In this document: piece by piece, positions 1 through 13,071 of the stretch
Position numbering within the stretch: position 1 is the first letter of the stretch
Layout of the letters: every line of letters starts with the position of its first letter
Origin: Bimuria novae-zelandiae CBS 107.79
Taxonomy: Eukaryota; Ascomycota; Dothideomycetes; Pleosporales; Didymosphaeriaceae
Assembly: GCA_010015655.1 (NCBI GenBank)
Contig: ML976670.1
Location: forward strand, 998,744 to 1,062,743
Reading direction: 5' to 3'
DNA: 64,000 bases
Translations under genes and position numbers: made by a program
The notes under the pieces: model-generated
Told to the model about the DNA's origin: nothing
The model's input: only the letters and a program-made list of their open reading frames with translations
Databases searched by the model: none

Positions 1-3000
1 TACCTCTCTTTCCTCTATTAGGGATAAAGAAAAATTTCTGCGTTTTATCATACTATATAGCTTTGTAATTGTTTTATTATCTGCTTATAATCCTCTTACT
101 ATTATAAACTTCTTACTAGTTCTATTCTCGCGTGTCTAATTTTATATTCTTCCTATTAGTAGTTATTATAGTAGTATGTTTACGCTAGTGCGTTTACTTA
201 TTATTATATATATAAAATTGCTTCTCGTCTAGCTTCTAAACCTTACTCTTTTATAATCTTTTTTTTATCTTAACTTCGTGTACTATAATATCTTACTTTT
301 AGTCTAGTCTTCTTTAACTTTATAATTTAATTCCTCTCCCTATTTTAAATAAATAGGTAGTCCTTTGCGTAATACTTGCGTAATAATAACTTTTAAGTAT
401 TAAAAGCGTGTTATTAATTTTAATAATAAGATAAAAAAAGCCCTACCCTTATTATAGTTACTTAGCTACTAACTTAAAAGATAAAGCTCTTTAAAGATAA
501 AACTACTATTTCTAATACCAGTATAATCCTCCTTAGCTAGCTTATTAAGAAGTTTTAAACCTTCTTTTACGCTTTTTTTACTTATTTCTACTTTCTGCTT
601 TTTACTTTTCACTTTTTTAACCTTTTTTTTTGTTTTTTAATAGCCTAGGTGTGCGCACTCGCTAACTTAACAAACTTAGCTTTTAGGGCCTAATCTTACT
701 ATGCACGATAATTAAGCGCTAGTATATTAACTATAGTACTTATAAATACGTCTGTTAGTAAGTACTAGTACGTAAGATAGTGCCCGGCGCGAAGTGCCGT
801 ACAGATAAGATTATTAGCTACACTAGATAAGTATGCTTTAGTCTAACTTATTTTAGATAATTTTAAGGTATACGCTAGTAACTTCTTTCCTTCCCTAAAT
901 TTAGCCTGACCTTAATCAAATTAGCTATAAAAAGTTTACTAATACTATAATTATTAGTGCAGGCTATCTTGCAAATAAAGTTTTAAAAAGTAGCTAAAAG
1001 TAAAAGACCTTTCTTACTAACCTAAACGCGTTCTATTCTACTTATAAGGTTATTATTATTAATTACTGTACCTCCTTTAAGAGCAAGACTACTATTATTT
1101 TACGTTTTATTACTTTTTAAAAAAAAACCTATTTAGCTCTTAGAGCGCATTGCTATTACAGTTAATAAGACTTTTAACTTTTTTTAAGCTTATACTACTA
1201 ACTTTAAGGCATTTTATTAAGAGTATAAAAACCTTTTTATAAGTTCCTTTTAGATACTAAAGCTATCTTTTACAACTCATATTGTGTAGCTCTTTGGTAA
1301 GTTTATAGTGATAGATAAGGGCATTATAATAAATAGTCTTTAGGTAATAAATAATATCCTCGCGGGAGCAAATACCCTTACTTAAGCCTACTAGGACTTG
1401 CGCTAGTAGCTTTAAGCTATTATAATTAATAAGTACTTAAGTAAGGAGGATGATAGTTTCTCTAACTGTAGTAGTATTTTAAATAGTAGAGGAAAAATCT
1501 AGACATTTTTAAGGAGGGTTTTACTATTCCTTTAGTAGCTAAAGATATCTCTCTTACCTAGTTTCTCTCTTCTTCTTATTTTTAGTTTACTTCTAAGGCT
1601 TTCTTCTTTTATAAAAGTTATTTTATATTATTATAAAAACTATTTAGTTCCCTTGTTAACTCTAGTAGTTTTAAAGATGTTTTAAGTTACTTTTTTAAGA
1701 TTTCTTCTTAACTTCCTTTCTTAAGTAGATAGAATTATTTATATCTTCTTTTTGCCTAATTCTTAGCCTTTCCTAATATTTAATTTTATCCCTTAATAAT
1801 ATTATTCCTATCTTTATTTTAAATACCTTTATCTGGCTAGATTTTTTTACTTAGTAAGATAGGCATCGTAGAGCCTCCTTTAGGCCCTAATAAAAGCTAA
1901 TTTAGGGGATATTACAATAGAATCCTATTAAGGGTTTTCTATTATAATCTTAATATAGCTTAGTAAACTTTTTTAATAGTCTAACGTAGTAGTTTAGTTA
2001 AGGTTCTATCAAGGTTTCTAAATTCTTTTAGAGTAGTTTTCTTACTGTACTAGATATTCTACTCTCTTACCTTTATAGGACTAATATTGTATATATATAT
2101 TAATTATACTATACTTTTCCTTCCCCTCTTCTATTATAATTGCTTCGGGTTAAGCATTATTAGTAATCTAAGTAGGGAGAAGGTTTAATAAGGCTAACTT
2201 TAGCCTATTTACGTAGAACTTTAGGTGCATGTTTAGTAGGATATCTAGTTCTACTACGTTAAAGTTTATTACCTTTCTTATAGTAAATTTTATTTACTTC
2301 TAGTTAAGCTTCTTGCTTAACCACTAGTTTTAGAAACAGTCTTTATACTTTATCTATACCTTATCTTTTTTTTAAGATTAAAGTGTTCTTGCGTTCATAG
2401 TTTAATAGGCGCTTTTATTTTTATTAGGCTATTACTATTTTCGCATAGGTAAATTTAAAAATTTCTTTAAACTTTTTTATTATTGTCTTTGCATCCTTCT
2501 TTACGTTACTTTTAAGTTTTAAGACTAATCTCTATGCCTCAAAATTCGTAACTAGTTTAATATTCTAGCTATAAGATACAAAAAATAGGCTAACTCTTAT
2601 TAATATAGCTTCTCGCCCTTTAATAGCTACCCAAGCTATAGGAAGCTACTTTATTTAATTATCTTATTACTAGTTATAATATGCCTATAGGTTAGTTTTA
2701 AAGATGGAGTTTATTTATTCTATTTACCTATCTATCTCTAGGTACTTTACTACAGACAGTCTTGAATTAATACCTGCTTATTTATAAAGCATAGTCAAAA
2801 ATCCGCTTTCGAATTGTTTCCCGCGGTCTAATATATTAGAGAAGGGGAATAAATAGCCTACTATTTAGTATTAAAAGAATAGTATTGTTACTATAGGTAT
2901 ATTAAAGTTTAAAAGATTAATAAAATTAGGATTCATACTAAGTTTATTTATAATTACTATACTATTCGTGTAACTATTACTTTTAGGTAAAGTAGTAATA

Positions 3001-3782
3001 AGGTCTATTATAATATCCTTCTATTCCTATTTAGGTAGTAATAGGAGTTTTAGCAAGCCCTGTTTTGCTTCTCTTTATATTTTAGTTCTTTTATAAATAT
3101 TACAGTTCTTAATATACTACCTTAATTAATTAAATATCCTTAGAAATGAATACTCTTAAGTAAGAATTTTATAAGTATTTTCTTATTTTAAGTATTTTAA
3201 AGCTAAGAAGCTATACGCGACTACTATTAGCTTTATCTATAAAAGTTTTAATTTTAGTACCTAGTATCTTAGCCTATAGCATAAATACCCTTTGTTATAT
3301 ATACTATATTCTAAAATACTAATCTACCTGGATTTAAACTTCTTAAGCTTGTTTTCAATATAAGCCTTTATTTTACTATACACGCTATCTTTATTATGTT
3401 CTGCCTTTTACTATATAGTATTAAAGTCTAGTTTACGTCGTTTAGCAGGATTATCGCCTCCTTAAAAAGTTGATATAGGTAGTTTAGAACATGTTAGATA
3501 AGCAAGCACCAGGTCCTTATCTATTTTAATATAGTTAGGTTCCTTTATAGTAGTAGGTATTTTAAGAAATAAAAGACTTTAGGTTATTTCTCTTAGTAGT
3601 TTTTTAAAAAAGCGTAAAGTGTCTTAACCTTAATTTATTATCTTTACTATCCTTTAGTAGGTTTTAGTCCCTCTAAAAAAGGGTATATGCCCTAGAGTTT
3701 ACTAATCCTAGTCTATATATAAATATTATATTAATATAGCTAAGTATATTTGTCTACTAAACGTGTTATTTATCTAATCTTT

Positions 3783-4024
3783 TGTTGATACGGTAATAGG
3801 CTGTTGGATCAAGACTTCGTTGCAACGATGTGGTGTTGATTTGATTCTTGATTGCAGATCTATTGTGGTGGGCTATTGTAAGAAGTATTTATCGAGCGTG
3901 GTTTGTCCCTTGCTAGCCTAATTAGGACTAGCGTAACAAACTACAGGCAAACTGCGTAATAAACCGCAGGCAAACTATATAGCGGTGAAAGCCGTAGCAG
4001 TGTTACGCAGGTTTAAAGCCAACA
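3783..4024 (-). repeat. LTR of copia #1 (3' LTR in element orientation)
   Basis: 242 bp, TGTTGATACGG...AAAGCCAACA. It matches 9,357-9,598 along its whole length, with differences almost all C/T or G/A. The TSD copy TCTTT lies immediately left. Confidence 0.93.
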
Positions 4025-6817
4025 CTGGCTATCTTTTCTTTTATGCTACATGTGGCCAGTTCAGCCTAGAACGCTCAAATCTGCAATAAAACACAATCTG
4101 TAATAGTTGCTAGTTTTCTAACCAGACTAGCGCTGGTACGCGTCCTCTTAGTGCTTATCTCGCTACTCCTTTTATAGACTTACTACTTCTTGCTGTCGTA
4201 ATTATACTTTAGGGTATTAACTTTAGCACGATTGACCCAGCCTTGCACGCGAAGCTTAAGCTAGTTATAGTTAATAAGATGCTCTATAGCTAAGTTAGAG
4301 CTAGCCTTGGTTATTAAGTCTGCTAGATTGTCACGTCTATCGATCTAGCGGATGTCCATGAGATTATTGCGCTTATAGGCCTTACGTAGAGCTATAATGT
4401 CAATTATAAGGCGCTTCTCCTTAGTAGTGCTAAGCTTAATAAGGTAATTATATAAGGAGCGTGAGTTAGTGCACACGATAATAGAGACATTAGGGAGGTT
4501 AAGTTACTATATAATTATGTTAATTGTACCGCTAATTATAATTATAATATCGACTCTATAGGCCATCGCGTAGATCTTAGATATAAGGACGCTGCGAGTA
4601 ACGCGCTTACACTTAATAGATAACTAGTAGATAATATTACTAGTAAACTTAAAGTTACGATCGCCATCTTTAGTCTTATTACTAAGCGTGATTACGAAGC
4701 CTATTTGTAATAATATATCCTTATTATTAGTAAATAATACGTTAATAAAGGCGTATAGCTTTAAGTTGCTTAAGTCTAGTAGGATAAAGTTAAGGCCGCG
4801 AGTGATATTCTCCTTCTACTAGATAATACGCTTATTTAATCTAGCAATTTCTTCTTTTATAGGCTTACTTACTTAGGCTGCGGCGGCGAGGTCGAAGCTC
4901 GCCTTAAGTTAATAAATTATTATAATGTAAGCACCTTAAGCGCGCTATTAAATATATAATTACTTATTATTAGCTATTTTTAGCTTCTTGCCTTGCTTCT
5001 TCTGGCGCAGAGTAATAGCGCGATTATTATTATTAAGCTTAATAATATAGCTATTAAAGTCAATTTACGCGTCTAGTAAGAGAAACTACTTAGGCTTAGC
5101 CTTAAAACGCAGCTCTTAGTCCTTAAGGTCTATAAAAGCTTTGTTAGACAGACTAAGCGTGTCGTTAGTTTGCATGCTAATAATGCCGAAGCACTTACTA
5201 TTAGCCTTACTAATAAGCAGGCATGGATTATAAGTAGATGTCACTATATAGAGAGTCTTGGTGTAGTGTTTATTATACGTTAACCACTAATAGGCACCTG
5301 CTTCAGCAATACCGTACAGCGGCTTAATAATAACTATAACTATGTTTGTTAGATAACTTTCCTTAAGCTGGGCTAGTATGTTAGCTATAATAGTACGCTA
5401 GAGTGGATCATCCGATTGCGTATAGGCCTGAGTGATGTCACGGAGCCAGAGGTACATGCCTAGCTTTAATAGTAATGGTACTAGAGCGATAATCACACGC
5501 TGGCTTGCACGCTGGATAGTGGGAGACTATGTTAGGACAAGCTTCTTATCGTTATTAGCGTATCCTTAGATAACAAGACAGGACTTTTTATACGGGCGAT
5601 TAGTAGTCTTGCCCTTAACTTTATTAATAATGCGTAACTTAAAGATGCGGACCTTATTATAATAGTAAGGACTATACTTCTTAAAGCAAAAGACACCTTA
5701 TGTTATAAAGGCGTTAATTTCTACCTTTATAAATGCTTTAAATAGTTGCCCTAGTGTTATAATCTTGCTAACTGCTCGTAGCTTCTTAGCTAGAATAAGA
5801 TTATTACGCTTACGTTAATTAAGGTTAACTATAGTAGTTATAACTTTGTTAGGTTTTAGCTTATTTCTTAAGCCTTTTAGCCTACCGCGCTTACGCTTGG
5901 GCGGGCTCCTCTATAATAAGAGTAAAATTATTATTAGAGCTACTGTTGTCCTCGTCCTCTGCAGGAGGGGTAATAATAGTCATATTATCTACATAATACG
6001 GGCGCACTGCGGTGATGCGGAAGGTAACTTATTTATTATTAATTTTAACAACCACGGATTGCTTGTCAACGTGGAGGGCGATTATTTAATACAGGCTAGA
6101 CTATTTATAGTTCTCCTGCCAGACCTTAACGCTACTTAGGATAGGTAATAGTAAGATATTAGTTACGTTAGGACTATTATAAGTTATAAGAGCCTTATTA
6201 ACTTAGCGCTTTACCTTAATCTTGCGTACTTTAGCTATTACTTTACGCACTGCAGCGCCGCGGGTAGTAATAAATAGTAATAGTAGTAATTTCTTTAATA
6301 GGCGAGGATATGCTCTAAAGACAAGAAGAGTTAGGACAAGTCCGTTAAGACCTACGGTGTTATTAACAGCCTTAATAGCCATCTGCAAGATATGTTCGGG
6401 AGTGGTTATGCGTCTAACGTCTGTAAAGATTACCCTATAAGCACGGCGAATAGGAGCATAATAGCGCTTAACCTTGCTAATTAAATAATATGCCTCTACC
6501 AGGACTTCCTTAACCTTAATTATAAGTAACGTGGCGTTGTTAATAAACTTATTAGTAATAAAGTTCTTGCCAGCATCTGTCTTAATAACGTCGAGAGGAC
6601 TAACGTATATATCGATTCACATGGCGCGAAGGAGATCCCAAGTAGTATTTGCCTAAATATTTAGCATAAATTAAGTAGCTTAAAAAGCTGTGCCTTTATC
6701 AACTACGTGGAGCACTGGTTTCTGATTAATATATATTATATTAATAATAACGTATAAGTTAAAGTCCATGTTATCGCGAATAGTAAAGCGGAAACGGCCA
6801 GGTGCTTTGCTGTGGAT

Positions 6818-7057
6818 TTAACACTGGTGACAGTACTTATTAATATAATTAATAATGTCCTTGTTAATATCTTTATAGCCTGCTTTGCTAAGGATCTTGT
6901 GCAGTCGTCTAGCAGCAGGATGGCCAAAGCGTTGGTAAAGCTGGCGCAGCTTAGTCTCGGTTAAGTAGTAGACAACGGTCTCTTGTTTATTAAGCAGGAG
7001 CCATGGATGTCCCCATTTACAGACAATTAGGAATTCTTTGCCACCTTGAACGAGCAT
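6818..7057 (-). pseudogene. copia #1 GAG-pre-integrase/zinc-finger fragment
   Basis: The longest recognisable open piece of copia #1. It contains LRQLYQRFGHPAARRLHKIL followed by NKYCHQC, the His-His-Cys-Cys region that precedes the integrase core in Ty1/copia polyproteins. It is open for about 79 codons only; flanking frames are closed by RIP-type stops. It fixes the element's orientation and superfamily. No independent function is likely. Confidence 0.85.
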
Positions 7058-9356
7058 ATTATCGATGTTGTTAAAGAAGATACTATAATAATCTATATTA
7101 TTTAAGCAGAGTAGAAATAGTGTGTTAGTTAGTATTACTATAAAGGTAATTGTACTAAATAGCGTGCTGACATTAACGTTGCTAAGGGAGAAACACTTTA
7201 GATTATTTCTAAATTAGATTTAACAACGTCCTGCGGTAGACTTATTAATAACTATAAATAGTTAGATAAGCTGCAGCGCCTTTACTTATGTCTTGCTAGT
7301 AGTTAAGACACTAGCTACACTAGTGTTAGGCATAATACCTTAAAAGATATCTGCGCCGTAGCGTGAATTAAATAAGAAGAGTTAAGTATCTTTATTTACT
7401 TTACTAAAGATGTAAGGATTATTGCCTGTAATTATATAAAGTGCGGTAGCGTTATTAAGGCTAGAGACGATAGCGTCGCTGTTAACCTTACTATAGGATG
7501 CAGTTAAGTAGACTTGGTTAGTAAAATATACTTTAATGTTATTATTACTAGTATTATTATCGCTGTCGTCGCTGTCTTCAAGCTCTATGCCTTTATAGCC
7601 GGCGAGAAACACTTTATAGCTCGGGGTATTAGGATTATCTTAAGCGTATTAGTTATAGCGTTAGTAATGCTCCATGCGCTCCTTCTTTAAGTATCAAGTT
7701 AATTAGCACTTAGGCTACTTATAGATAAAGCATATCTTGTTGCGGCGATTGCCTAAGTAGTTTAACTAACAATTATTATTATTAAATTAATTGCCACGCG
7801 ATCCGCCTTAACCTTAATAGTGGTAGCTATAGTAGTTATTATCTAATAATCCTGTAGCTTGTTAATTATTACGGATATAGCGGCGATTAGTGTAATACTG
7901 CTCATCTGCATCTCGTGATAGAAACTGGCTATTAGGATAACAGCTCAACCACATGCTAACGGCGTTGCGGAGATCTACAGCGACACCTTTAAATGTGGTC
8001 GCTAGTTTTAAGCAAGCTATGGTAGTTGCTTTAATACTACGGCATGCGCTAAGGAGCTATTACGCAAGCAAATACTAATTATAGCTTTTACCCTAGTCCT
8101 GTAATAGTGCCTAATAGAGCATGTTTATCTTACTAATAACTATTTTAAGACACTCCATAGGGTCTTTCTTAGGGTTAGCAGTTATGACGCTCTTAAGCGT
8201 AGTGCTATGCCACTCCTAGAGGTATATCTAGTAAGCTTGTGTAGTGTTAAAGTACGTGCGTAGCTTGTTAAGCATTGTATTATAAGTGAGCGTAAGCGCC
8301 TAGGGAGCAATATAATTATAGTAATACTAAAGCGCTTAGCTAGTAAGCATAATAGAGAGTGCTATTTTATACTACTTATCCTTATTAATCCTAACCTTAG
8401 TGCAGAGGTCGTTGAACACCTTAATCTTTATCTTAAGGATATTATATTTATTACCTAAATACTTCTGCTCCGGCGTGTATAACTTGGCGAGGTTAGTAAG
8501 TAAATAAGAGTTATTCTTCACAGGCGTAAATCTAGGTTGTAATAATAATAATAATCCTCCACCTAGCGGAGCTCGCTGCTACTACTATTATTCTTTATTA
8601 TCTGCGATCTAGTGGCACTTAAAGCCTTCGCAGAGCCTTATAAGCTTAAGATACTTAGCGGGCCATTTTAGGATAGCGGTTAATATGAGGAGTTCTGCGA
8701 ATTAGTTAGGGAGATTATTACTATTACCCTGCTTAATATAGATGCCTTGCTAGCGAAGGAGCTCTTTAAGTGCTTTTTAGATACGCTTATTAATGCTGTT
8801 AAAGAAATCGCAGGTAAAATTTTTAAAATACTCCTTAAACTTAAGTAGTAAAAATAGGTTAAATATGTCATCTTCTTCCACCTGTATTATCTAGTTAATA
8901 ACTATAGTATTAAGTTTGTCTGTATTAATGGTAGCGTTAGCGATGTTAAAATCTTAGTTAGCGTACTAGTCCTTGTAGATTGTCTTATCTAGGTACCACG
9001 AGCGATTCTTTGTTTAGGTGTACTTTATAATAGCGTTTTAGATGTGGGCCTATAATTAGTATAATTTAACAAAAGTTAGCGTGGTTGACGCAAATCTCCT
9101 TCCGAACTGAGCCTTAGTAGGGACAATCCAGGCGGAGAGATCCTTCAAATACGAGGCGCCGCTGATCCTGATACAGGATAGCAGTGAGCTTGTCGTACCT
9201 GTACTTCGCACTAGCGATGCTGTATCCTAGGCCTTGGTAGGGGAGGAGGCATGCGCTAACCGCTTCTATCGCCAGAATACTCAGCCTGAAACGTGCGCTG
9301 AGATTCCCTGTACACAGTATATCTTGCCAATCTGTGGTGTAGCAACCACTAATTAG

Positions 9357-9598
9357 TGTTAATACGGCAATAGGCTGTTGGATCAAGACTTCGTTGCAAC
9401 GATGTGGTGTTGATTTGATTCTTAATTACAGATCTATTGTAGTAGGCTATTGTAAGAAGTATTTATCGAGCGTGGTTTGTCCCTTGCTAGCCTAATTAGG
9501 ACTAGCGCAATAAACCACAAGCAAACTGCGTAACAAACCGCAGGCAAACTGCATGGCGGTAAAAGCCGTAGCAGTGTTGCGCAGGTTTAAAGCCAACA
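9357..9598 (-). repeat. LTR of copia #1 (5' LTR in element orientation)
   Basis: 242 bp, TGTTAATACGG...AAAGCCAACA, partner of 3,783-4,024. The TSD copy TCTTT follows at 9,599-9,603. Confidence 0.93.
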
Positions 9599-9703
9599 TC
9601 TTTATTTAGTAGCAAAATACTTAAGGTTCTTATAATTAGTGTGGACTATAAGGTGCTTTACTACTTAATATATATAATTTTATTTATTTATATATTTAAT
9701 AAC

Positions 9704-12700
9704 CAGTGATGTTCACGGATGGATTGGATATCCATCCATGCAAAATCCACAAAATCCATGAAAATCTAATCCATCCGTTTTAAGCTTATTATGTTCTACT
9801 ATTGGACGCTACAGATGTCGCAAAAGCTTATTCTAGCGTTTAGTATTAAGTATATCCATCTTAATAGCTATTTTAGTATTAAGAATCGTTACTTTAGCTA
9901 CGCAGGCGCTCGAACTAGATAACACATTAATACCCTATTAACGATATAGTAGAAATAGATTAATAAAGTGCCTTAGTATTTTAATATAGGAGAAAAGAGT
10001 ACTATAAAAAACAGCGCGTAAAGTTTTAGTCTAATATCTCCTTATCTATATTATCTAATTCGTCTAAGTCCTCTACAGAGTTATTACTAATCTTAATTAA
10101 TCCTGCCCTCTCCCATAAAGCTATACACTCGTGATACCCTATAATATCGTCACTAAGACAATTATAGGGCTTCGTAATGAGGTTACCTACGCCGCTGAAA
10201 GCTCTCTCAGGTCCATCGCTCATAGGCATGGCAGAAAGTACGTTAAGAGCTATCTAAGATACTCTTAGCCAGCGTCGTCGTTGCTCATCCTGTTGCCACT
10301 AAATAAAAGGAGGAACATTAATAGCAAACTAAGAAAGCTTAAAGTACTTTACTAACTCGTCGCTGTCTACCTATTATTTCTTATTTGCCTTTGCTTAACC
10401 TTTTCGCGCAAAGGTCTCCTATCTTAAGAGCACTTAGGTAGTCTTAGAAGAAGATAGGTCTATCTCTTATTAGTTAAGTATTATTCTGTCCTTGTAATTA
10501 CAATTATACAGCTCTTCGATCCATCCTTATGCAATAGCTAGCCAAGTTGGATGCTCTATTACCCATTAAGAACGGATGTAATCCATGCCCCAGGTAGGAT
10601 CTAAGACGATTGCCACCGTGTAGGCCGGAGACTCTGTAAACAAGGTGTAGTACTTTAATGCCGTCTCCCAGCCTTTATAAAGACGCTATTTAAGCTAGAT
10701 ATCTCTATCCATTCGTGCTTAAAGTTCTTAAGCTTTAAGATCTATTAGGAGATCGTCTAGCAAAGTATATAATTATCTAATATTACTATACTCTTAAGGA
10801 TCGTCGTTACTATTACTAAGATAACTTTAGAGGCGCAAAGTAAGCTCGTTTAGAGGTTTAAGAAGCTTAAGATTCTCCTTTAAGTACTACTACTTAGCTA
10901 TAGAAAGACGGAGATCTAGTTAATAGTAGCTAATAAATTAACTCTACTAGCTACTACTTTGCCACTACGATCTAGTATTATTAAGAGACTATAATTTATC
11001 TTTACAAAAGTCGTTAAGCACCTCTTTAAGCACTACAGCTCGCTTAATTATTAGGTATGTGGAATTCTAGCAGGTGGCGTTACTGAGTATCAACTACAAA
11101 GGTCTTGTGAGGCTATCTAATCGCACCTATCTAGGATGAACTTCCTAAGTAGTAATAAACCTGGCGTTTCTTAAGGTATTTTTCCTAATCTATTTAATAA
11201 TATTGCAAAGCTTTCCGATAGTCCTATAAGCTTTATATTGCTTAAAAAATGCCACCTCCTCTACCTAAGTTAGGCTACTAACATTAGCTCCAAACATTAG
11301 CGCTTTCGCGACAAGGTTAAAGATATACCCTATACACCTTATACGCTACTACTTAGGGTTAAAGTTAAGCTAATTTTCCCTAAAAATTTCCCCTAGAGCG
11401 TTTATTACCGTATTATTAGCTATAGCGTTATTAGAGGTAAGATATCCTACGTGGTCTTAAAGCCCCTAGTAGGAGATAACCCCCTATAGCGATGCCGTAA
11501 TATTTCTACTAGTATAGGCATCTTTTATAGCTTTAAGAGCAAGGAGAAGGTTTCGTAGATTACTTTTCTTATTAAGAAACTATACGATAACACTATTATA
11601 CAACTTATTGTTACTAGAAGTCTATAAGTTAAAGGCTAGGTAAATCTTCGTAATAGCTCGGTCCAGGTGGGCAGCAACCACATCCTTCGAACGTGCGTAC
11701 TCCACGGAGATCCTACGCCTTATTGTATTGCGAGATGGGATTGCGCGAGGCATCTTTGTAGCTGAATTAAGATACTAAAACACCTCACGGAGCTTCTTAG
11801 CATCTAGCTTAACAAAGGGGATCCTGCTTATAACGATCTATCTAACTAAAAGTTAATAGAACTTATCAACGTTAAAGGAAGACGCCATAGCATTAATAGT
11901 AGTTAAACTTTCTAGAGAAGATATATTAAGCGCAAACTAATCTATCTTATCCTACCCTATAAGGGGCTAATAATTTAGATTAAAGATCTTATATTTCTTA
12001 AAATAGCTAGTAACTAACCTACACCCCTTTCTTACATCAAGGATCTTCGCCTTAAAGCAGTCAATATAGCACGGTTTACATAAGAAGAACTAAGTAAATG
12101 TCTTTTTATCCGTGCTTTTAAGTAGGACGCCGTACTTTTAGATTAATAAGTTAAGCCTCCCTTTAGAATCGTATACCTTAGTGTAAGTGTTAAACGCCTA
12201 GTTGTTAGTAAGGTTAACCTAAAAGTAATTAAAGCTTAATATCTTAATCTCGTGGCGTCTCGTAGCATATATAGAGTCTCTAGCTAATGCTAATTAAATT
12301 AGGATAGTATATTGCGAAGTTAATTCTAATGCCTCTAATTAAGAATTAAGCTAATTATTAACACCAGCATCTATAGTAACGGGGTTAGTAATAGAGCCAT
12401 AAACATTGTTAATAGACATACTAAGTAACTATAAGTTTATACCGTACGTACTGCTACTCTGCTGGCTACTTTAAGTTAATAGAACGGATAGTTATAGGGA
12501 GTCTTATAAGTCCGGCACTAACGTCACTTCTGGTGCCTAGACACGCTTACAGATTTGCGACAACGCAGAATTTAACTTAATCTATTATTTTACCCTTTTA
12601 ATAGGCGTCTTAATAGCCTCTAAAGCTTCTATAATTATTAGCGTAGGTAGGGAGACACTAGGTAGCTCTGGAGAGGTCCTTGTGCGTTGGTGCCGTAGGC

Positions 12701-13071
12701 GCTCGCTATCTGACTAAAGGCGCATTTTAATAGATAATTAGATAACTGGCAAAGATAAGTCGCGGGATTTAAAAAAATACTAAATAAAAGTAGCTTTAAC
12801 TATTTTAGAGCTATTAAACAGGTGTTATAGAAGTTTCGTTAAACTAGGTAAGGTTAAGTTTAGATATTACGATTTTTTAGGTCGCTTGCCTTAACAAGCC
12901 ACAGGAAAACTGTTAGACGACGAAACTACTAATTTAATACCTTAATTAGGTCTAGACAACGCCTAATTAGGTATAGAACAATCTACGTGGATGGATTGGA
13001 TTTCCATGGGCTGTTTGGATTGGATGGATATGGATGGATTCGTTAATCCAATCCATCCATGGACATCACTG
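9704..13071 (-). mobile_element. hAT-superfamily DNA transposon, RIP-degraded
   Basis: Imperfect terminal inverted repeats: left CAGTGATGTTCACGGATGG at 9,704, right ending CCATGGACATCACTG at 13,071. Subterminal ATCCATCC-type repeats are dense at both ends. Flanking 8-mers are TTAATAAC (9,696-9,703) and TTAATACC (13,072-13,079), a 7/8 match fitting the 8-bp hAT duplication. The transposase C-terminus is on the minus strand at 10,026-10,229 (SDGPERAFSG, then ALWERAGLI), the dimerisation region typical of fungal hAT transposases. The rest of the frame is destroyed by stops. Inserted in the gypsy element. Confidence 0.88.
10026..10229 (-). pseudogene. hAT transposase C-terminal (dimerisation) fragment
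   Basis: A 67-codon open piece reading MPMSDGPERAFSGVGNLI, then HECIALWERAGLI and an acidic tail. The SDxPERxFS core and the W/L-rich helix after it are characteristic of the hAT family C-terminal region that mediates transposase dimerisation. It is the terminal part of the minus-strand transposase of the 9,704-13,071 element. Upstream sequence is closed by many stops, so it is a relic. Confidence 0.82.

Larger units (their letters stand above)
3783..9598 (-). mobile_element. Ty1/copia retrotransposon #1, complete, RIP-degraded
   Basis: Complete element of 5,816 bp with two 242-bp LTRs, each TGTT...AACA, flanked by a perfect 5-bp duplication TCTTT (3,778-3,782 and 9,599-9,603). Coding is on the minus strand in copia order: GAG-pre-integrase with LYQRFGHPAARRLHKIL and a terminal CHQC zinc motif at 6,818-7,057, integrase to its left, and RNase H at about 4,310-4,390 reading ALRKAYKRNNLMDIR then IDRRDNLADLIT. 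Many internal stops make it non-coding. It is inserted in the gypsy element. The LTRs differ mainly by transitions, as expected after RIP. Confidence 0.93.

Noticed and set aside
9114..9386. 90-codon minus-strand open frame as a host gene
   Set aside because: It overlaps the copia #1 LTR and leader and has no domain. It is better read as element leader, though its GC content is noted as a finding.
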